From contig OZ026555.1 of assembly GCA_964020155.1 (NCBI GenBank), positions 5,130,795 through 5,194,794 on the forward strand: 64,000 nt of DNA. Reading direction: 5' to 3'. This DNA is from Chondrilla cf. caribensis (taxonomy: Eukaryota; Porifera; Demospongiae; Chondrillida; Chondrillidae). Positions 31,407 through 46,185 of the stretch are shown here, one piece after another; position 1 is the stretch's first letter, and every line of letters begins with the position of its first letter. The position numbers and the translations under genes are program-made. Under the pieces are notes generated by a model. The model had not been told where the DNA came from. It saw only the letters and a program-made list of their open reading frames with translations, and did not search any database.

Positions 31407-31884
31407 AACTAGCTAGTACACTTACTGATCTTGCTAGAGTGTGCCTGTGATCCAGCTGGGTCCAAGATGAAAGGAGAGTGTATCCGTGATGATGACAACT
31501 CGAGAAGCCTTCGCTCTGGTCAGTGTCTCTGTAAGACCAATGTCGAAGCATCAGATCCCTATACTACACTCTGCGACATGTGTCTACCGGGTTACTTCAA
31601 CCTATCGGCCGATAATCCCAGCGGCTGCGATGGTGAGCTATTGCTCTTGCTCAGAACATGCTGTCATCGTAGAGTGTTGATGGTGTATCTTTTGCTTCTG
31701 ATGGTAGCCTGTAATTGTAACAGTGCGGGGTCACTGGGTGAGGAGTGTGACCAGAAAAGCGGTCAGTGTCAGTGTAAATCGGGAGTGACAGGACTGAAGT
31801 GTGACAAGTGTAAAGTGAGTTGACACGAACATCTCGTACGCATTGGAGTACACATGTGTGCACTAGCATCAACTCATGACATGC

Positions 31885-31972
<88 letters not shown>

Positions 31973-34900
31973 ACGCGCATGAGCACACATATCTACAGAT
32001 AAGCTGTTTATTCTGTTACAGGTAGAACGGTGTTGCCTGAATTCTTCCGACCCTGAAGGGTGTCGACCCTGCAATTGTGACGTGGGTGGGTCCTACAATT
32101 CAATGTGTGATGTAGATACAGGCCAGTGTCAGTGCCGTGAGAACATCGAAGGTCTCAAATGCGACATTCTACCCAATGGAACATTCGTTAATGTTGTGGT
32201 CACCATTGAGGTTGAAGACATAGTAACTAATAATAAAACTAAGGTATGTTTGTACTGTGTGTGTGCTGTGTGTACTGTGTGTACTGTATAAACTGTGTGT
32301 ACTGTGTGTACTGTGTACTGTGTATACTGTATGTACTGTGTGTACTGTGTGTACTGTGTTTACTGTGTGTACTATGTGTACTGTGTGTAGTGTGTGAATC
32401 ATTTATCTTATAATCATATCATATGTCTTAGATTATCAACGTTGGTGACAAAACGGGTCCATTTGTTGTGGAGGTACCACCAAACAAGACGACAGAAGTG
32501 ACCATAAATCCCAACATAACAACCGGTAACAAAGTCACCATTATCTTTGGTTTACCAGTAAGTTGTGTGTGTGTTGGCATGGTTACACTCAGCTTACAAG
32601 TTTTCTGGGTTGTACTGCGTGGTTGATGCTTGTTCTGATGTTTACGTGAGTACATCCTCATTTATTCTCACAGAACAACACCAATGTGACAGACGTCAAT
32701 TTCAACATCACAATCAATGCTACAAATCCGGTGGACCCGGGTGAATTCCCAGGAGGTCCCTGTCGCGATGGTGCAACCTCCACTACCTCCTCCACTACCT
32801 CATTCACCGTTAATGGGAAGGACGCTGTGTTCAACCCTCGGACCGGGCTGTACACCCTGGAAATTGGCTACGTCTGTCTTGAGAAGAACACTAACTACAC
32901 TATTTCCATAGATTATGTTCCGAAAGATAAGAACACCACGGTTTATCTTGACAAGGTTTGTTAGTGATCTCATATGCAAAGGGTACCACTCTGGTGTGAG
33001 GGGACAGAATGCTCTCATATGCAAAGGGTACCACTCTGGTGTGAGGGGACAGAATGCTCTCATATGCAAAGGGTACCACTCTGGTGTGAGGGGACAGAAT
33101 GCTCTCATATGCAAAGGGTACCACTCTGGTGTGAGGGGACAGAATGCTCTCATATGCAAAGGGTACCACTCTGGTGTGAGGGGACAGAATGCTCTCATAT
33201 GCAAAGGGTACCTCTCTGGTGTGAGGGGACAGAATCTTGAACTGGTCTTGAACACTTAGATCAAGTATGTGTTTGAGGGAAGTACTCCAATAACAGAGGC
33301 AGTCTTATTATACCAGGGTGGTCCTGTTGTACCAGGGTGGTCCTGGGGTGGTCTTGTTGTACCAGGGTGGTCCTGGGGTGGTCTTGTTGTACCGGGGTGG
33401 TCCTGGGGTGGTCTTGTTGTACCGGGGTGGTCCTGTTGTACCAGGGTGGTCCTGGGGTGGTCCTGTTGTACCGGGGTGGTCCTGGGATGGTCCTGTTGTA
33501 CTAGGGTGGTCCTGGGGTGGTCTTGTTGTACCGGGGTGGTCCTGTTGTACCAGGGTGGTCCTGGGGTGGTCCTGTTGTACCGGGGTGGTCCTGTTGTGCC
33601 GGGGTGGTCCTGTTGTACCGGGGTGGTCCAGTTGTACCGGGGTGGTCCAGTTGTACCGGGGTGGTCCTGGGGTGGTCCTGTTGTACCGGGGTGGTCCAGT
33701 TGTACCGGGGTGGTCCTGTTGTGCCGGGGTGATCCTGGGGTGGTCCTGTTGTACCGGGGTGGTCCTGTTGTACCGGGGTGGTCCTGGGGTGGTCTTGTTG
33801 TACCGGGGTGGTCCTGTTGTACCGGGGTTGTCTGTTGTACCGGGGTGGTCCTGGGGTGGTCCTGTTGTACCGGGGTTGTCTGTTGTACCGGGGTGGTCCT
33901 GGGGTGGTCCTGTTGTACCGGGGTGGTCCTGGGGTGGTCCTGTTACTGTGAAGTTGAGCTCTACCGTACATGGACCATCCCCTTCCAAAGGAATGATAAA
34001 ATTGTTTAAAATGAGCATAACCCTTAACTTGAGCTGTCCAAGCATGACATTGTCACTGTTATCATCTGCCGTTTCTTTTGCAGAAAATATATTCTTAGAA
34101 ATGTTCTTTTTGTTGTTTCAGATTAATATAATCCCTGACGTGAGAATATTCAATTTCACCCCACCCACTACTGATGTGGATTGTTCGGTGCCACGCCCAC
34201 CTGTGGTGTGCGAGGTGTACACTACCAATGTCACAGTGAACAACACGATCACCGTCTCATGTGATGACCCTGTTGTCATTGAAGACCTGATCAAGGATCC
34301 TTCATGCAGCAACATCACCAAGGTGATCACCATCCTCATAAACGGATCAAATCGTGAGTCTTTGGTATACTTCTGAAAAAATGGGTAATGTCCAGTAGTA
34401 TCCAGAATATCCTGGAATATTCCTGAAATATTCCACAGTATCTCAGAATATCCTGGGATATGCGACAATATCCTAAAATATCCTGGAACATTACATAGTA
34501 TCCCAGATTATCCTGAATTATCCAACAGTTTTCAGAGTTGCAATGTAATCTTTTATGATTTTGTTCTCTGCAGTATGTAATTGTGATGACCACGGTTCTC
34601 TGAATGATATGTGTGAGACCATAGGAGGCCAGTGCGACTGTCGACCAGGCTTTGGAGGTAGAAGGTGTGACAAGTGTCTTCCTCACTTCAAAAGAACATC
34701 CCTTGAAATGTGCACAGGTGAGCCATGTACATTGTCAGCCAGGAATGTAAATACAGTACCTTCTTCTGCCTGAATTGTTACTTCCTGTTTATAACCTCTT
34801 CCTGTTGCATAATCTTCCTGTTTTACCCACTTCCTGTTTATCCACTTACTGCTTCCCCCCTTATTTCTTGTTTCGGCTACAGAGTGTTCCTGTGATATCA

Positions 34901-35470
34901 AGGGGTCCCTTCACGAGAGCTGCAATGTCAACACTGGTCAGTGTGTGTGCCTGCCGGGAGTGACTGGACTGACATGTGACCGCTGTCTTGATGGGCATTA
35001 TGACTTCGGTAACCCGGAGGGATGCACACCCTGCCGTTGTGATGAAGTTGGGTCATCCAGTGTTGATTGTGATGGCAATGGAACTTGCTCGTGTCATCCT
35101 GGTGTTGTTGGTGATAAGTGTGATAGGTGTGCTCCGGACCATTACGGGTTTTCCACCTCCGGATGTCAGCCATGTGATTGTGATGCAGACGGCAGCCTCT
35201 TCACTGGATCATGTGACTCCATTAGTGGACAGTGTACCTGTAGAGTGGGCGTGTCTGGAAGGAGGTGTGACCAGTGTGAGTCTAGCCCTCTGGGTCCGAG
35301 CAGGACGATCGATGGCTACTGCATTGACTGTTTTTGTAACGGCTTCTCAAATGATTGTGGGCGTGACGATGGGTGGTACCAGGCCAAGGTGAGCTATGCA
35401 TTCACACTTGGAGAAGGTGAGAGTCAAAACTGGACATCCAATTCCCAAGTCACTTGGAGAGGGTCAGTTG

Positions 35471-35554
<84 letters not shown>

Positions 35555-38500
35555 GTGTATGTGTGGGGGTGTGGGGGTGTATGTGTGGGGGTGTGGGGTT
35601 GTATGTGGTTTTGAGTGTGTACAGATCATATCCATGTCCCTATAGTACATATATTTACCTGGGAATTACCTATCCACTTGTTGTTTCAACATGTTCACAT
35701 GTTACAGTCTATCTTGTGGACACCGATGATGTTCCCTTCTTCTGTAGGGGATATTTGGAATTTTCAACTGATTTCTCCACCAACGACACCACTCTGGAGG
35801 TGCTATTTCCACCTGATGCAATTGGCAACAAGCGAACAGCATATGGGCACTTCCTGGTTATGACGCTACAGTTGAATCAGAGTAAGGGAACTCCCCTTGA
35901 AAATACCCCCTTGTTTGTGATTGAAACAAGATTAAACCAGTATTCTGACCTGAGACTGGAGGCAGCTTTGAGCCCATTTAGCGATGGACTGCAGTCAGTG
36001 GTGGTTAGTTAGTACATGTGTTTGCATGTCTTTTGTACTGGTGTTTGCATGTCCTTTGTACTGGTGTTTGCATGTCCTTTGTACTGGTGTTTGCATGTCC
36101 TTTGTACATGTGTTTGCATCTCCTTTGTACATGTGTTTGCATGTTCTTTGTACATGTGTTTGCATGTCCTTTGTACAGTAGTTTCTTTCCTAGTGTGCTC
36201 ACCATAATATTATTATTGTCTTGATCCACCTGTCATCTTCCATGCACCCTCCTCGTTCAACACAGATTCCCTTGGTGGCTAGTAGCTTCCAGCGAGTCAC
36301 CTTCTTGTCCTTCCCAGCTTCTGAGAATGATTTGAGGAAGGTCTTAGCCAACATCAACTCCATGAAACTGATTGTTCAATTTTCTGCCGATAGTGTTGCT
36401 AGGCAACCCACACTCGACCTTCATAGTGTCCACTTCAACTATGCAGTGGATGACCCCACTCACCCCCACGCACTCGTACCGCCAACAACGGTCCAGTTTG
36501 TGGAGCGGTGTGAATGCCCTGTTGGTCATCGTGGAAACGTTTGTCAGTTCTGCTCCGAGGGCTACACGCGTGATCCCCCCTCAGGTGGACAGTTTGCAAA
36601 GTGTGTAAAGTGTTTCTGCTTCGGTCATGCCGACAGTTGTCACCCAGAGACAGGTGTGTGCATCAACTGTAGCGGCAACACCGCCGGGGACCACTGTGAG
36701 AGTTGCAGGACTGGCTACTACCGCAACTTCACCTCAAACACGTGCGAAGAGTGTAAGTGCTTCGGAGGTCCTGGTGAGCTCAACCAGTTCACACAGGAGT
36801 GTTCCACCAATAGCAGAGACCAAGTCATCTGCAACTGTCCAGAGGGTTTCCTGCAACCAGACTGTGGGAGGTGTGCTCCTGGTTTCTATGGCGACCCCAC
36901 CAAACCAGACGGTAACTGTCGTCTGTGTGAGTGTAACAACAACAGCGTGACCACTGGCCCTCAGTGTGACAGTGTGCGAGGAGTGTGCAACTGTGTGGAC
37001 CCCTACACGGGAGACAGCTGTGAGAGGTGTAAGGATGGTTACCATGGTGATGCTGTCATGCAGATGTGCTCAGGTAAGTATGAGGCATGTTGTATCTGAT
37101 ATATTATTAATGTGTGTGTGTGTTGAGGGGAAGTCCCTGATTTTCCCCTCGCAGTATGTGACTGTGATGATGTCGGTACTGAGAGTGGGACTGACTGCAA
37201 TCACCTCACTGGGCAGTGCATGTGTCGGGAGAATACCACTGGACTCCGCTGTGACCGTTGTCAACCAGAAACATATGGACTAAGAACTCTAGGGGCGTGT
37301 GTAGGGTGTGGTTGTTGTGTAGCAGGATCAGTGTCTGCTAATTGCACACAGGTACGTGTGGACCACCTTAGTTGTTAGTTCCTGCCTCACAGGCCACATT
37401 ATGTTGGGCTGTATAATAGTACCATGTCCAGGTTTCCTAACATACTTCCTGTTTTCTATTTCCTGTTTCCTGTTAGGATTTAGGAAAATGTAATTGTGTA
37501 CCTGGGTACACTGGACCAAAATGCTGCGACTGTGATGATGGTTACCATGACAATGGGGAAGGTCAATGCATTGGTTAGTCTTATGTGAGACCATGTGAAG
37601 ATCATGTGACCATGCCGGTTCAAATGCCCCTCCCACTTCCTCCTCACAGAATGCAACTGTCCAGTCGACATTGGAGCCTCGTTGTCTAATGTTTGCGATA
37701 AGTCCAGTGGGCAGTGTCCTTGTAAGGAAGGTGTGACAGGATTGAAGTGCGAGAGTTGTCTGTCGAACACGTCCGGACTCCTCCCACTCTGCGAGCCTTG
37801 TGACGAGTGCTATGATCGATGGTTTGATCGCATTAGTGTGTTCTTGAGTGATGTCCGTGTAGCCATCTCAATTGCGGAGTCTCTCAATATTACCATCACC
37901 CCAGTGGAGGACCTGTTTCAATTAATAAGGGATATTAATGACACAATTAATCTTAGTCGCATTGAGCCCGAGGTGTACAACACCACAAATGAAAACATCC
38001 GTAGTCTTACATTGTTTGTGAGGGGTCTACTGGACCGCAGTGGGGAGTATCGACAACGACTGGAGGAGGCCAGTGAACTGGATACCGAGTTGTGGAATTC
38101 CACACTCGACTTGAACATGACTCTCCAGTCTCTGGTCAGTCAAGCTGCACAGCTGAATCAATCCTATCCCATTCTCGACTGCGAACCATTTCGGCTACTG
38201 GTTGAATCTGGTCATAGGCGGTCCAATCTGGCTGAGAGACTGGTGGTCAACGATGTGGCAAATTTGACAGCAAATGTCACAGTCTACCTTCAGGACTACA
38301 CAACGAAGAGAAGAGAGAGAAATTTTGAAGTTATTGAAGGTAGCCTTGGGGACATGATCATCAGAGTGCAAGATCTTTTCAAGGACTACAATTATCTTCT
38401 CGACAATGTGACTGTGTCTTTGTGTGGAGGGGGGTTAACAGAGGAGTGTGGACCCTGTGGAGGTTCCAGTTGTGGATTCTGCTCAGTTGCTGTTGAGTGT

Positions 38501-41035
38501 GGAGGGCTGCTTGCCAATGCGTCACTGGCACTGGAGTCAGCTACATCTGCTCGCATCCTTGGGGAATTCCTCCAGCAGAACCTCTCCTCGTCAATACGCA
38601 TACTACGGGCACTAGGTAGGGAGATAAAGACCCTCATGGAAGACGTGACGATGACTGGTAGTTTTGTAACAGAATTGAGGGAGAGAGTCAACGCTACTCA
38701 CACACTGGTTCTGGCTGTGCTGGGGGTCCTCAGTGAGACTAGTACCTACCTCAAAGAAGCTACTCCGGAAATGATAGCAACTCTGGAGGAAGAGACACTT
38801 TCCTATAGGTTGACAAGGACTCCAGAGCAGGTGTAGTTGAAATATGTGATGTGGTGGGAGGGTGGTATGTGACGTGTGATCCACCCATCCTGTACCTGGT
38901 GATCCACTCCTCCTGTACCTGGTGATCCACCCATCCTGTACCTGGTGATCCACCCATCTTGTACCTCATGATCCACCCATCCTGTACCTCATGATCCACC
39001 CATCCTGTACCTGGTGATCCACCCATCCTGTACCTGGTGATCCACCCATCCTGTACCTCATGATCCACCCATCCTGTACCTCATGATCCACCCATCCTGT
39101 ACCTCATGATCCACCCATCTTGTACGTGGTGATCCACCCATCCTGTACCTGGTGATCCACCCATCCTGTACCTCATGATCCACCCATCTTGTACCTGGTG
39201 ATCCACCCATCCTGTACCTCATGATCCACCCATCCTGTACCTGGTGATCCACCCATCTTGTACCTGGTGATCCACCCATCCTGTACCTGGTGATCCACCC
39301 ATCCTGTACCTGGTGATCCACCCATCTTGTACCTCACGATTCTGTCCTTCCTCAGGTATTGGTTTTGCTGTCAGAATTAAGAGAGACCCTCAATGCCTTC
39401 CCGTCTTGGGTTGATGCCAACAACACCATGCTGTCTATCACTGCGGAAGCACTGCGGAGGAACGCTATCCGTGCCAAGTAAGCAAATCTTTGGCTTCTAT
39501 TCCCAATTTAGTAGGAATATTTCCACTCCAAATTGAAACCACTTCAGCAGTCCGTTCATGTTTGATTTAATTCCGATATCTCCTTTCCTAGTTTAATTAT
39601 TACAACTGCACATTTGGTCCCTCTATTAGTGAACTTGCTCTGAATGTAACTGCTCGAGCTGAAACAGTGAGGCAGGAGTTGAGCAAACACAAAAGGGACG
39701 CTCAACATATAAATAATGCTTTTCGTGTAACTGACGGGAACATGACAATTTCAAGGATGCATTCGGCTGAGGTGTGCTTGCATGCATGTGTGCATGTGTG
39801 CATGTGTTCCATTGGTATCCTATTTGTTGCCATACCATACTCTGTAGTCACTCACACCGCACCTACTAGCCACACCCATCACACACACCTACTAACCACA
39901 CCCATCACACACACCTACTAGCCACACCGATCACACACCTAATAACCACACCCATCACACTCTTACTAACCACACCCATCACACACACCTACTAACCACA
40001 CCCATCACACACACCTACTAGCCACACCCATCACACACACCTACTAACCACACCCATCACACTCCTACTAACCACACCCATCGCACACATCTACTAATCA
40101 CACCCATCAAACATCACACACACAGCCCATTGTTCTCTATTGCTCCTCTATACCAGAGCTCTTCACTGCTCACAAACATTGAGGAGAACCTGAATGAAAC
40201 AGAGGCATTGCTGGACCATCTTGAGGGATTTCTGGTGGATGTTCAGAAGAGATTTGCTGAGAATGAAGATAGACTGAAGGTTGTTCAGGCAACTACTGAC
40301 AGGATAGATGAACTGGCTGAAAAGACTCAATCAGTGAGACTCTTGAACTTGGGATATATCACAGCTTGTCCAGTCATAACACAATGTAGATTAATAGCCA
40401 ATTGCTTGTAGACTAATTCACACAACAGTACTCCCATCCTGTTTTGTTTGTGTGTGCTACATTGTGTGTGCTGCCTTGTGTGTGCTACATTGTGTGTGCT
40501 ACATTGTGTGTGCTATGTTGTGTGTGCTGCCTTGTGTGTGCTGCCTTGTGCGTGCTATGTTGTGTGTGCTGCCTTGTGCGTGCTATGTTGTGTGTGCTGC
40601 CTTGTGCGTGCTATGTTGCATGTGTGTTATGTTGTGTGTTCTAAGTTGTGTGTGCTATGTTGCATGTGTGTGTTATGTTGTGTGTTCTAAGTTGTGTGTG
40701 CTATGTCGTGTGTGCTATGTTGTGTGTGCTATGTCCTGTGTGCTATGTTGTGTGTGCTGCCTTGTGTCTCATGTAGTCCACTGATGTACTCGATGAGAAG
40801 GTGGAGTCACTAAACGCCTCTGCCTCTGATTCAGCCACCACAACGAATATGCACAGAAATGAGACAACTCATCTTAGATTTAGAATGGAAGAAGTAAACA
40901 AAAAGAGTTTGCGCCAGTTGACAGAAGTGGAAGGTGATCCCTTGCCCCCTCTGTGTGCATGTGTGTGCGTGCGTGCGTGTGTGTGTGTGTGCGTGCGTGC
41001 GTGTGTGTGTGCGTGTGTGTGCGTGTGTGTGTGTG

Positions 41036-41103
<68 letters not shown>

Positions 41104-41356
41104 CATGTTGTATTTGCATTTGTGTGTATGAGGGGGGAGCATGTGTGAGTGAACACACACGTCAATCCAGATTGCCTTTTCACAAATGCTACTTCCTGTA
41201 GACATGCTGAGAAGACAGAGCCATTTGAGGCAGAGACAAAAACAAGTAAAAGACGATATCGTACATATCAAGATTGAGTTGGAGGACATATCGAAGGACA
41301 TAAGCAGAAACACCTTCAAGAATACAGGTTGCCAGAGGATTGGTGGAGCTGGATAG
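27898..41356 (+). CDS. Laminin subunit with LF, L4 and beta-type coiled coil (2101 aa)
   Basis: Twenty-three exons: 27898-27976, 28854-29356, 29836-30087, 30559-30682, 30750-30917, 31438-31632, 31708-31814, 32022-32243, 32432-32557, 32674-32955, 34122-34353, 34574-34717, 34883-35462, 35748-36003, 36266-37073, 37155-37351, 37477-37573, 37650-38830, 39356-39477, 39630-39771, 40157-40333, 40777-40933, 41202-41356. Domains: signal peptide 1-24; LamNT about 27-258; LE modules; LF-like about 540-763; LE modules; L4-like (YLEFSTDF... [16 protein letters not shown]) about 985-1190; LE modules to about 1500; coiled coil to the end. The coil starts with [12 protein letters not shown], as in beta chains, and carries a Cys-rich insert ([18 protein letters not shown], about 1717) like the beta-knob. 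A Cys near the C-terminus ([11 protein letters not shown]) fits the terminal interchain disulfide. Secreted basement-membrane subunit. Beta chains have LF and gamma/alpha chains have L4; having both is unusual. Confidence 0.92.
28390..28833. repeat. GT tract then CA tract before laminin exon 2 (right copy)
   Basis: Orthologous to 18096-18541; a GT tract at 28450-28527 and a CA tract at 28745-28833. Confidence 0.9.
29516..29790. repeat. 26-bp minisatellite, laminin intron 2 (right copy)
   Basis: Same unit as 19232-19495, about ten copies, with variants rearranged relative to the left copy. Confidence 0.92.
30982..31255 (+). repeat. Dispersed hairpin-ended repeat in laminin intron 5 (right)
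   Basis: Copy of 20690-20988 after the tandem duplication; arms caagtgatt and aattacttg are preserved, the inner part is shorter. Confidence 0.55.
31885..31969. repeat. (CA)n microsatellite, right laminin intron 7
   Basis: About 42 CA units, longer than its left-copy counterpart, so length change does not consistently favour one copy. Confidence 0.95.
32965..33234. repeat. 45-bp minisatellite, right laminin intron 10
   Basis: Six tandem copies of a 45-bp unit (gctctcatatgcaaagggta plus 25 bases). The left copy has a single unit at about 22893-22937, so the array arose or was lost after the duplication. The unit is open in several frames because 45 is divisible by three. Confidence 0.95.
33306..33946. 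repeat. Expanded GGTGGTCC minisatellite, right laminin intron 10
   Basis: About 640 bp of the same units as 23009-23213, roughly three times longer. Long Gly/Val/Trp- or Pro/Thr-rich frames through it are by-products. Confidence 0.95.
35474..35610. repeat. (GT)n plus GTGTGGGG tract, laminin intron 13
   Basis: About 40 GT units followed by irregular gtgtgggggtgt units, immediately downstream of the exon 13 donor. Confidence 0.9.
36010..36180. repeat. 23-bp minisatellite, laminin intron 14
   Basis: Seven to eight units of tgtttgcatgtcctttgtac plus 3 bases, starting directly after the exon 14 donor. Confidence 0.93.
38877..39335. repeat. 23-bp minisatellite, laminin intron 18
   Basis: About twenty units of tgatccacccatcctgtacc plus tgg/tca, filling nearly the entire intron between exons 18 and 19. 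Confidence 0.95.
39850..40125. repeat. CACACCTACTAACCACACCCATCA repeats, laminin intron 20
   Basis: About ten irregular units of 20-26 bp. Confidence 0.88.
40449..40766. repeat. TGTGTGCTRCCTTG short repeats, laminin intron 21
   Basis: Irregular 14-16 bp units filling most of the intron. Confidence 0.88.
40955..41101. repeat. (GT)n microsatellite with GCGT interruptions, laminin intron 22
   Basis: The first half is interrupted by gcgtgcgt; the second half is clean GT. Confidence 0.93.
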
Positions 41357-41595
41357 GCGCCATCTTGTTGCTGCCAATACTATCAATTGTGTGGAATACA
41401 ATAACCCTAGCCTTTCAGTTGTAAATCCCCTATTACGTTACATGATTTGAAAATCATATTTCTGCTTCAACTGGTGCTGTATGACTTTTGAAGCCAGAAT
41501 GGGAATATTGTGAATCAATCGCCCCCGCCCTCTTAATTAGCCTCTAGTAGGAGCCCCAGTAGGTTGTCTGTCTGGTTAGACCATCCCGCTTCAAA

Positions 41596-44256
<2,661 letters not shown>

Positions 44257-44787
44257 GACCTCCACACCTACGTTTATCCATGTTTTATTAATGTAACACT
44301 TTGCACTTTTCCCCTGGTTTTGTAAGCGATACGACAGTTGCCAAAGACATCGTTCAATCGTATTTTACACAAATCGGTGCATGTCTGACCTCTGCATCCA
44401 GACTATATTATCATTATTATTGTACTGTAAATAGTTATACTTGAATTACTATCATATATTATACATACTACCAAAGATGTAGTGTTAGTTGTGTGTTGCG
44501 TAGTGCATGTGTCAACAGAGGTACTGGGAACAAGCCAACTGTAGTGGTGCCAATCCATGTACGTGGATTGATGAGCACTCTTTGGAGTTTCCAATGGACA
44601 CATACCTGTCAGCAACCGTACCATAACAACTGCCGCCATTATTGTAATTTTATTTAATGAACTATAAAACTAAATTTGATCTGTAACATTGTGGTCATTG
44701 CAGCATTCTTCAGTTCAGAGAGGACTGTACCAGATGATGATGAGCCAGTGAACGTGAAATGATGTGAACAGTGTACCTTTTCCAGGA
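44257..44787. other. Convergent 3' ends of EIF4E3 and the dikinase
   Basis: No gene recognised. It contains AT-rich 3' UTR-like sequence of both genes and the dikinase poly(A) signal listed separately. Confidence 0.6.
44649..44654 (-). terminator. Poly(A) signal AATAAA for the dikinase gene
   Basis: On the plus strand this reads tttatt, 134 bases downstream of the dikinase stop codon on the minus strand. Confidence 0.6.
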
Positions 44788-45241
44788 TCAGTCTTTTTCT
44801 GCTACGATGGTAACAGTTCCTTTCCCAGCATCCATACACACCTTCATACCCGTCTGTATCATATGAAAACATCATTTATATGAGGAAATAACAGTACACA
44901 CAGTCCCACCTCGAGATGGCACACAGGTTGTGTCTTACCTTGAGACGCTTCATGAGACCTCCCGACACACTGACAATCGTGGGAAGACCCAGTTCTCTAG
45001 CAACTACAGCCGAGTGTGACAACAAGCTGGACAGAGTGAGTCAAGAGGAAAAAATATGTCAAAATAAGAGCCTATTTCAAAGTCCTTCAGAGATATGTCC
45101 AACCTTCCCCTCTCAATGATGAGTCCTGAGCACAGCGGGTAGAGGGGGACCCATCCAGGGTCAGTCCTAGCAGTGACTAGGATCTCACCATTCAGCCCCT
45201 ACAAGTGGGGGCACACAAGGGAGCATCACTGACAACTGAAT

Positions 45242-45315
<74 letters not shown>

Positions 45316-46062
45316 ACTTGTGTTTCATTCACAGTTGAAACGACTCGCACTGTGCCTTCCACAATACCTGGACAACAGGGAATTCCCCTTAGAACATTGG
45401 GATCGGATGCTGCCTCCATCTACCAGTGTACAAGAACATGTCACCCATTGAGACACTCATGCCACACCCATTGAGACACTCATGCCACACCCATTGAAAC
45501 ACTCATCACACATCCATTAAGACACTCATGACACACCCATTAAGACACTCATGACACACCCATATAGGCCTCACCTCGAGGTCTTTAAGTAAGTTCAGGT
45601 CATCCAACAACTGAGGAAATTCAAAATTGATCCCACAAGCTCCCTTTGTCAGGAAACGTTCAGGAGGAGGAAGACCCTGTCATAAACAGGAGATAACAAT
45701 AGATCAGTCAAGCACATCCTCCCATGACACATCCTCTCACCTTGCGGTATCCTTCATACTCCTTCTTCCTCAGCTCAACCAGAGCTCTTAGGTTCGTAGT
45801 GACTGCCCGCCCTTCGACATAGGCCGCTATCTCGTCCAAGGTCAGATAGAACACATCCTACAAGTGCTCGGTACTCACACCCAGACCAGACCAGGTACAG
45901 GCCACACACAGGGTGAATCCCTCACCTGCTGACTGTCCAGCTGTCTTAGCTTGGTGAGGTTGTGACCAATTCCTCGAAATAGTGAACGAAACACTCCAAA
46001 CAACTTGGTACGAGCAAATCTCATATTTTCACGATGCCTAACACCTTTTATAATGGAAATAG

Positions 46063-46125
<63 letters not shown>

Positions 46126-46138
46126 TGTGTTTGTGTGT

Positions 46139-46185
<47 letters not shown>

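Noticed and set aside
33269..34376. Long Gly/Val/Trp- and Pro/Thr-rich frames on both strands
   Set aside because: They run through the GGTGGTCC minisatellite in laminin intron 10; only the part after 34122 is real laminin exon 11.
38877..39335. Regular direct repeats resembling a CRISPR array
   Set aside because: Units are contiguous 23-mers without spacers, inside an intron of an animal gene; this is a minisatellite.
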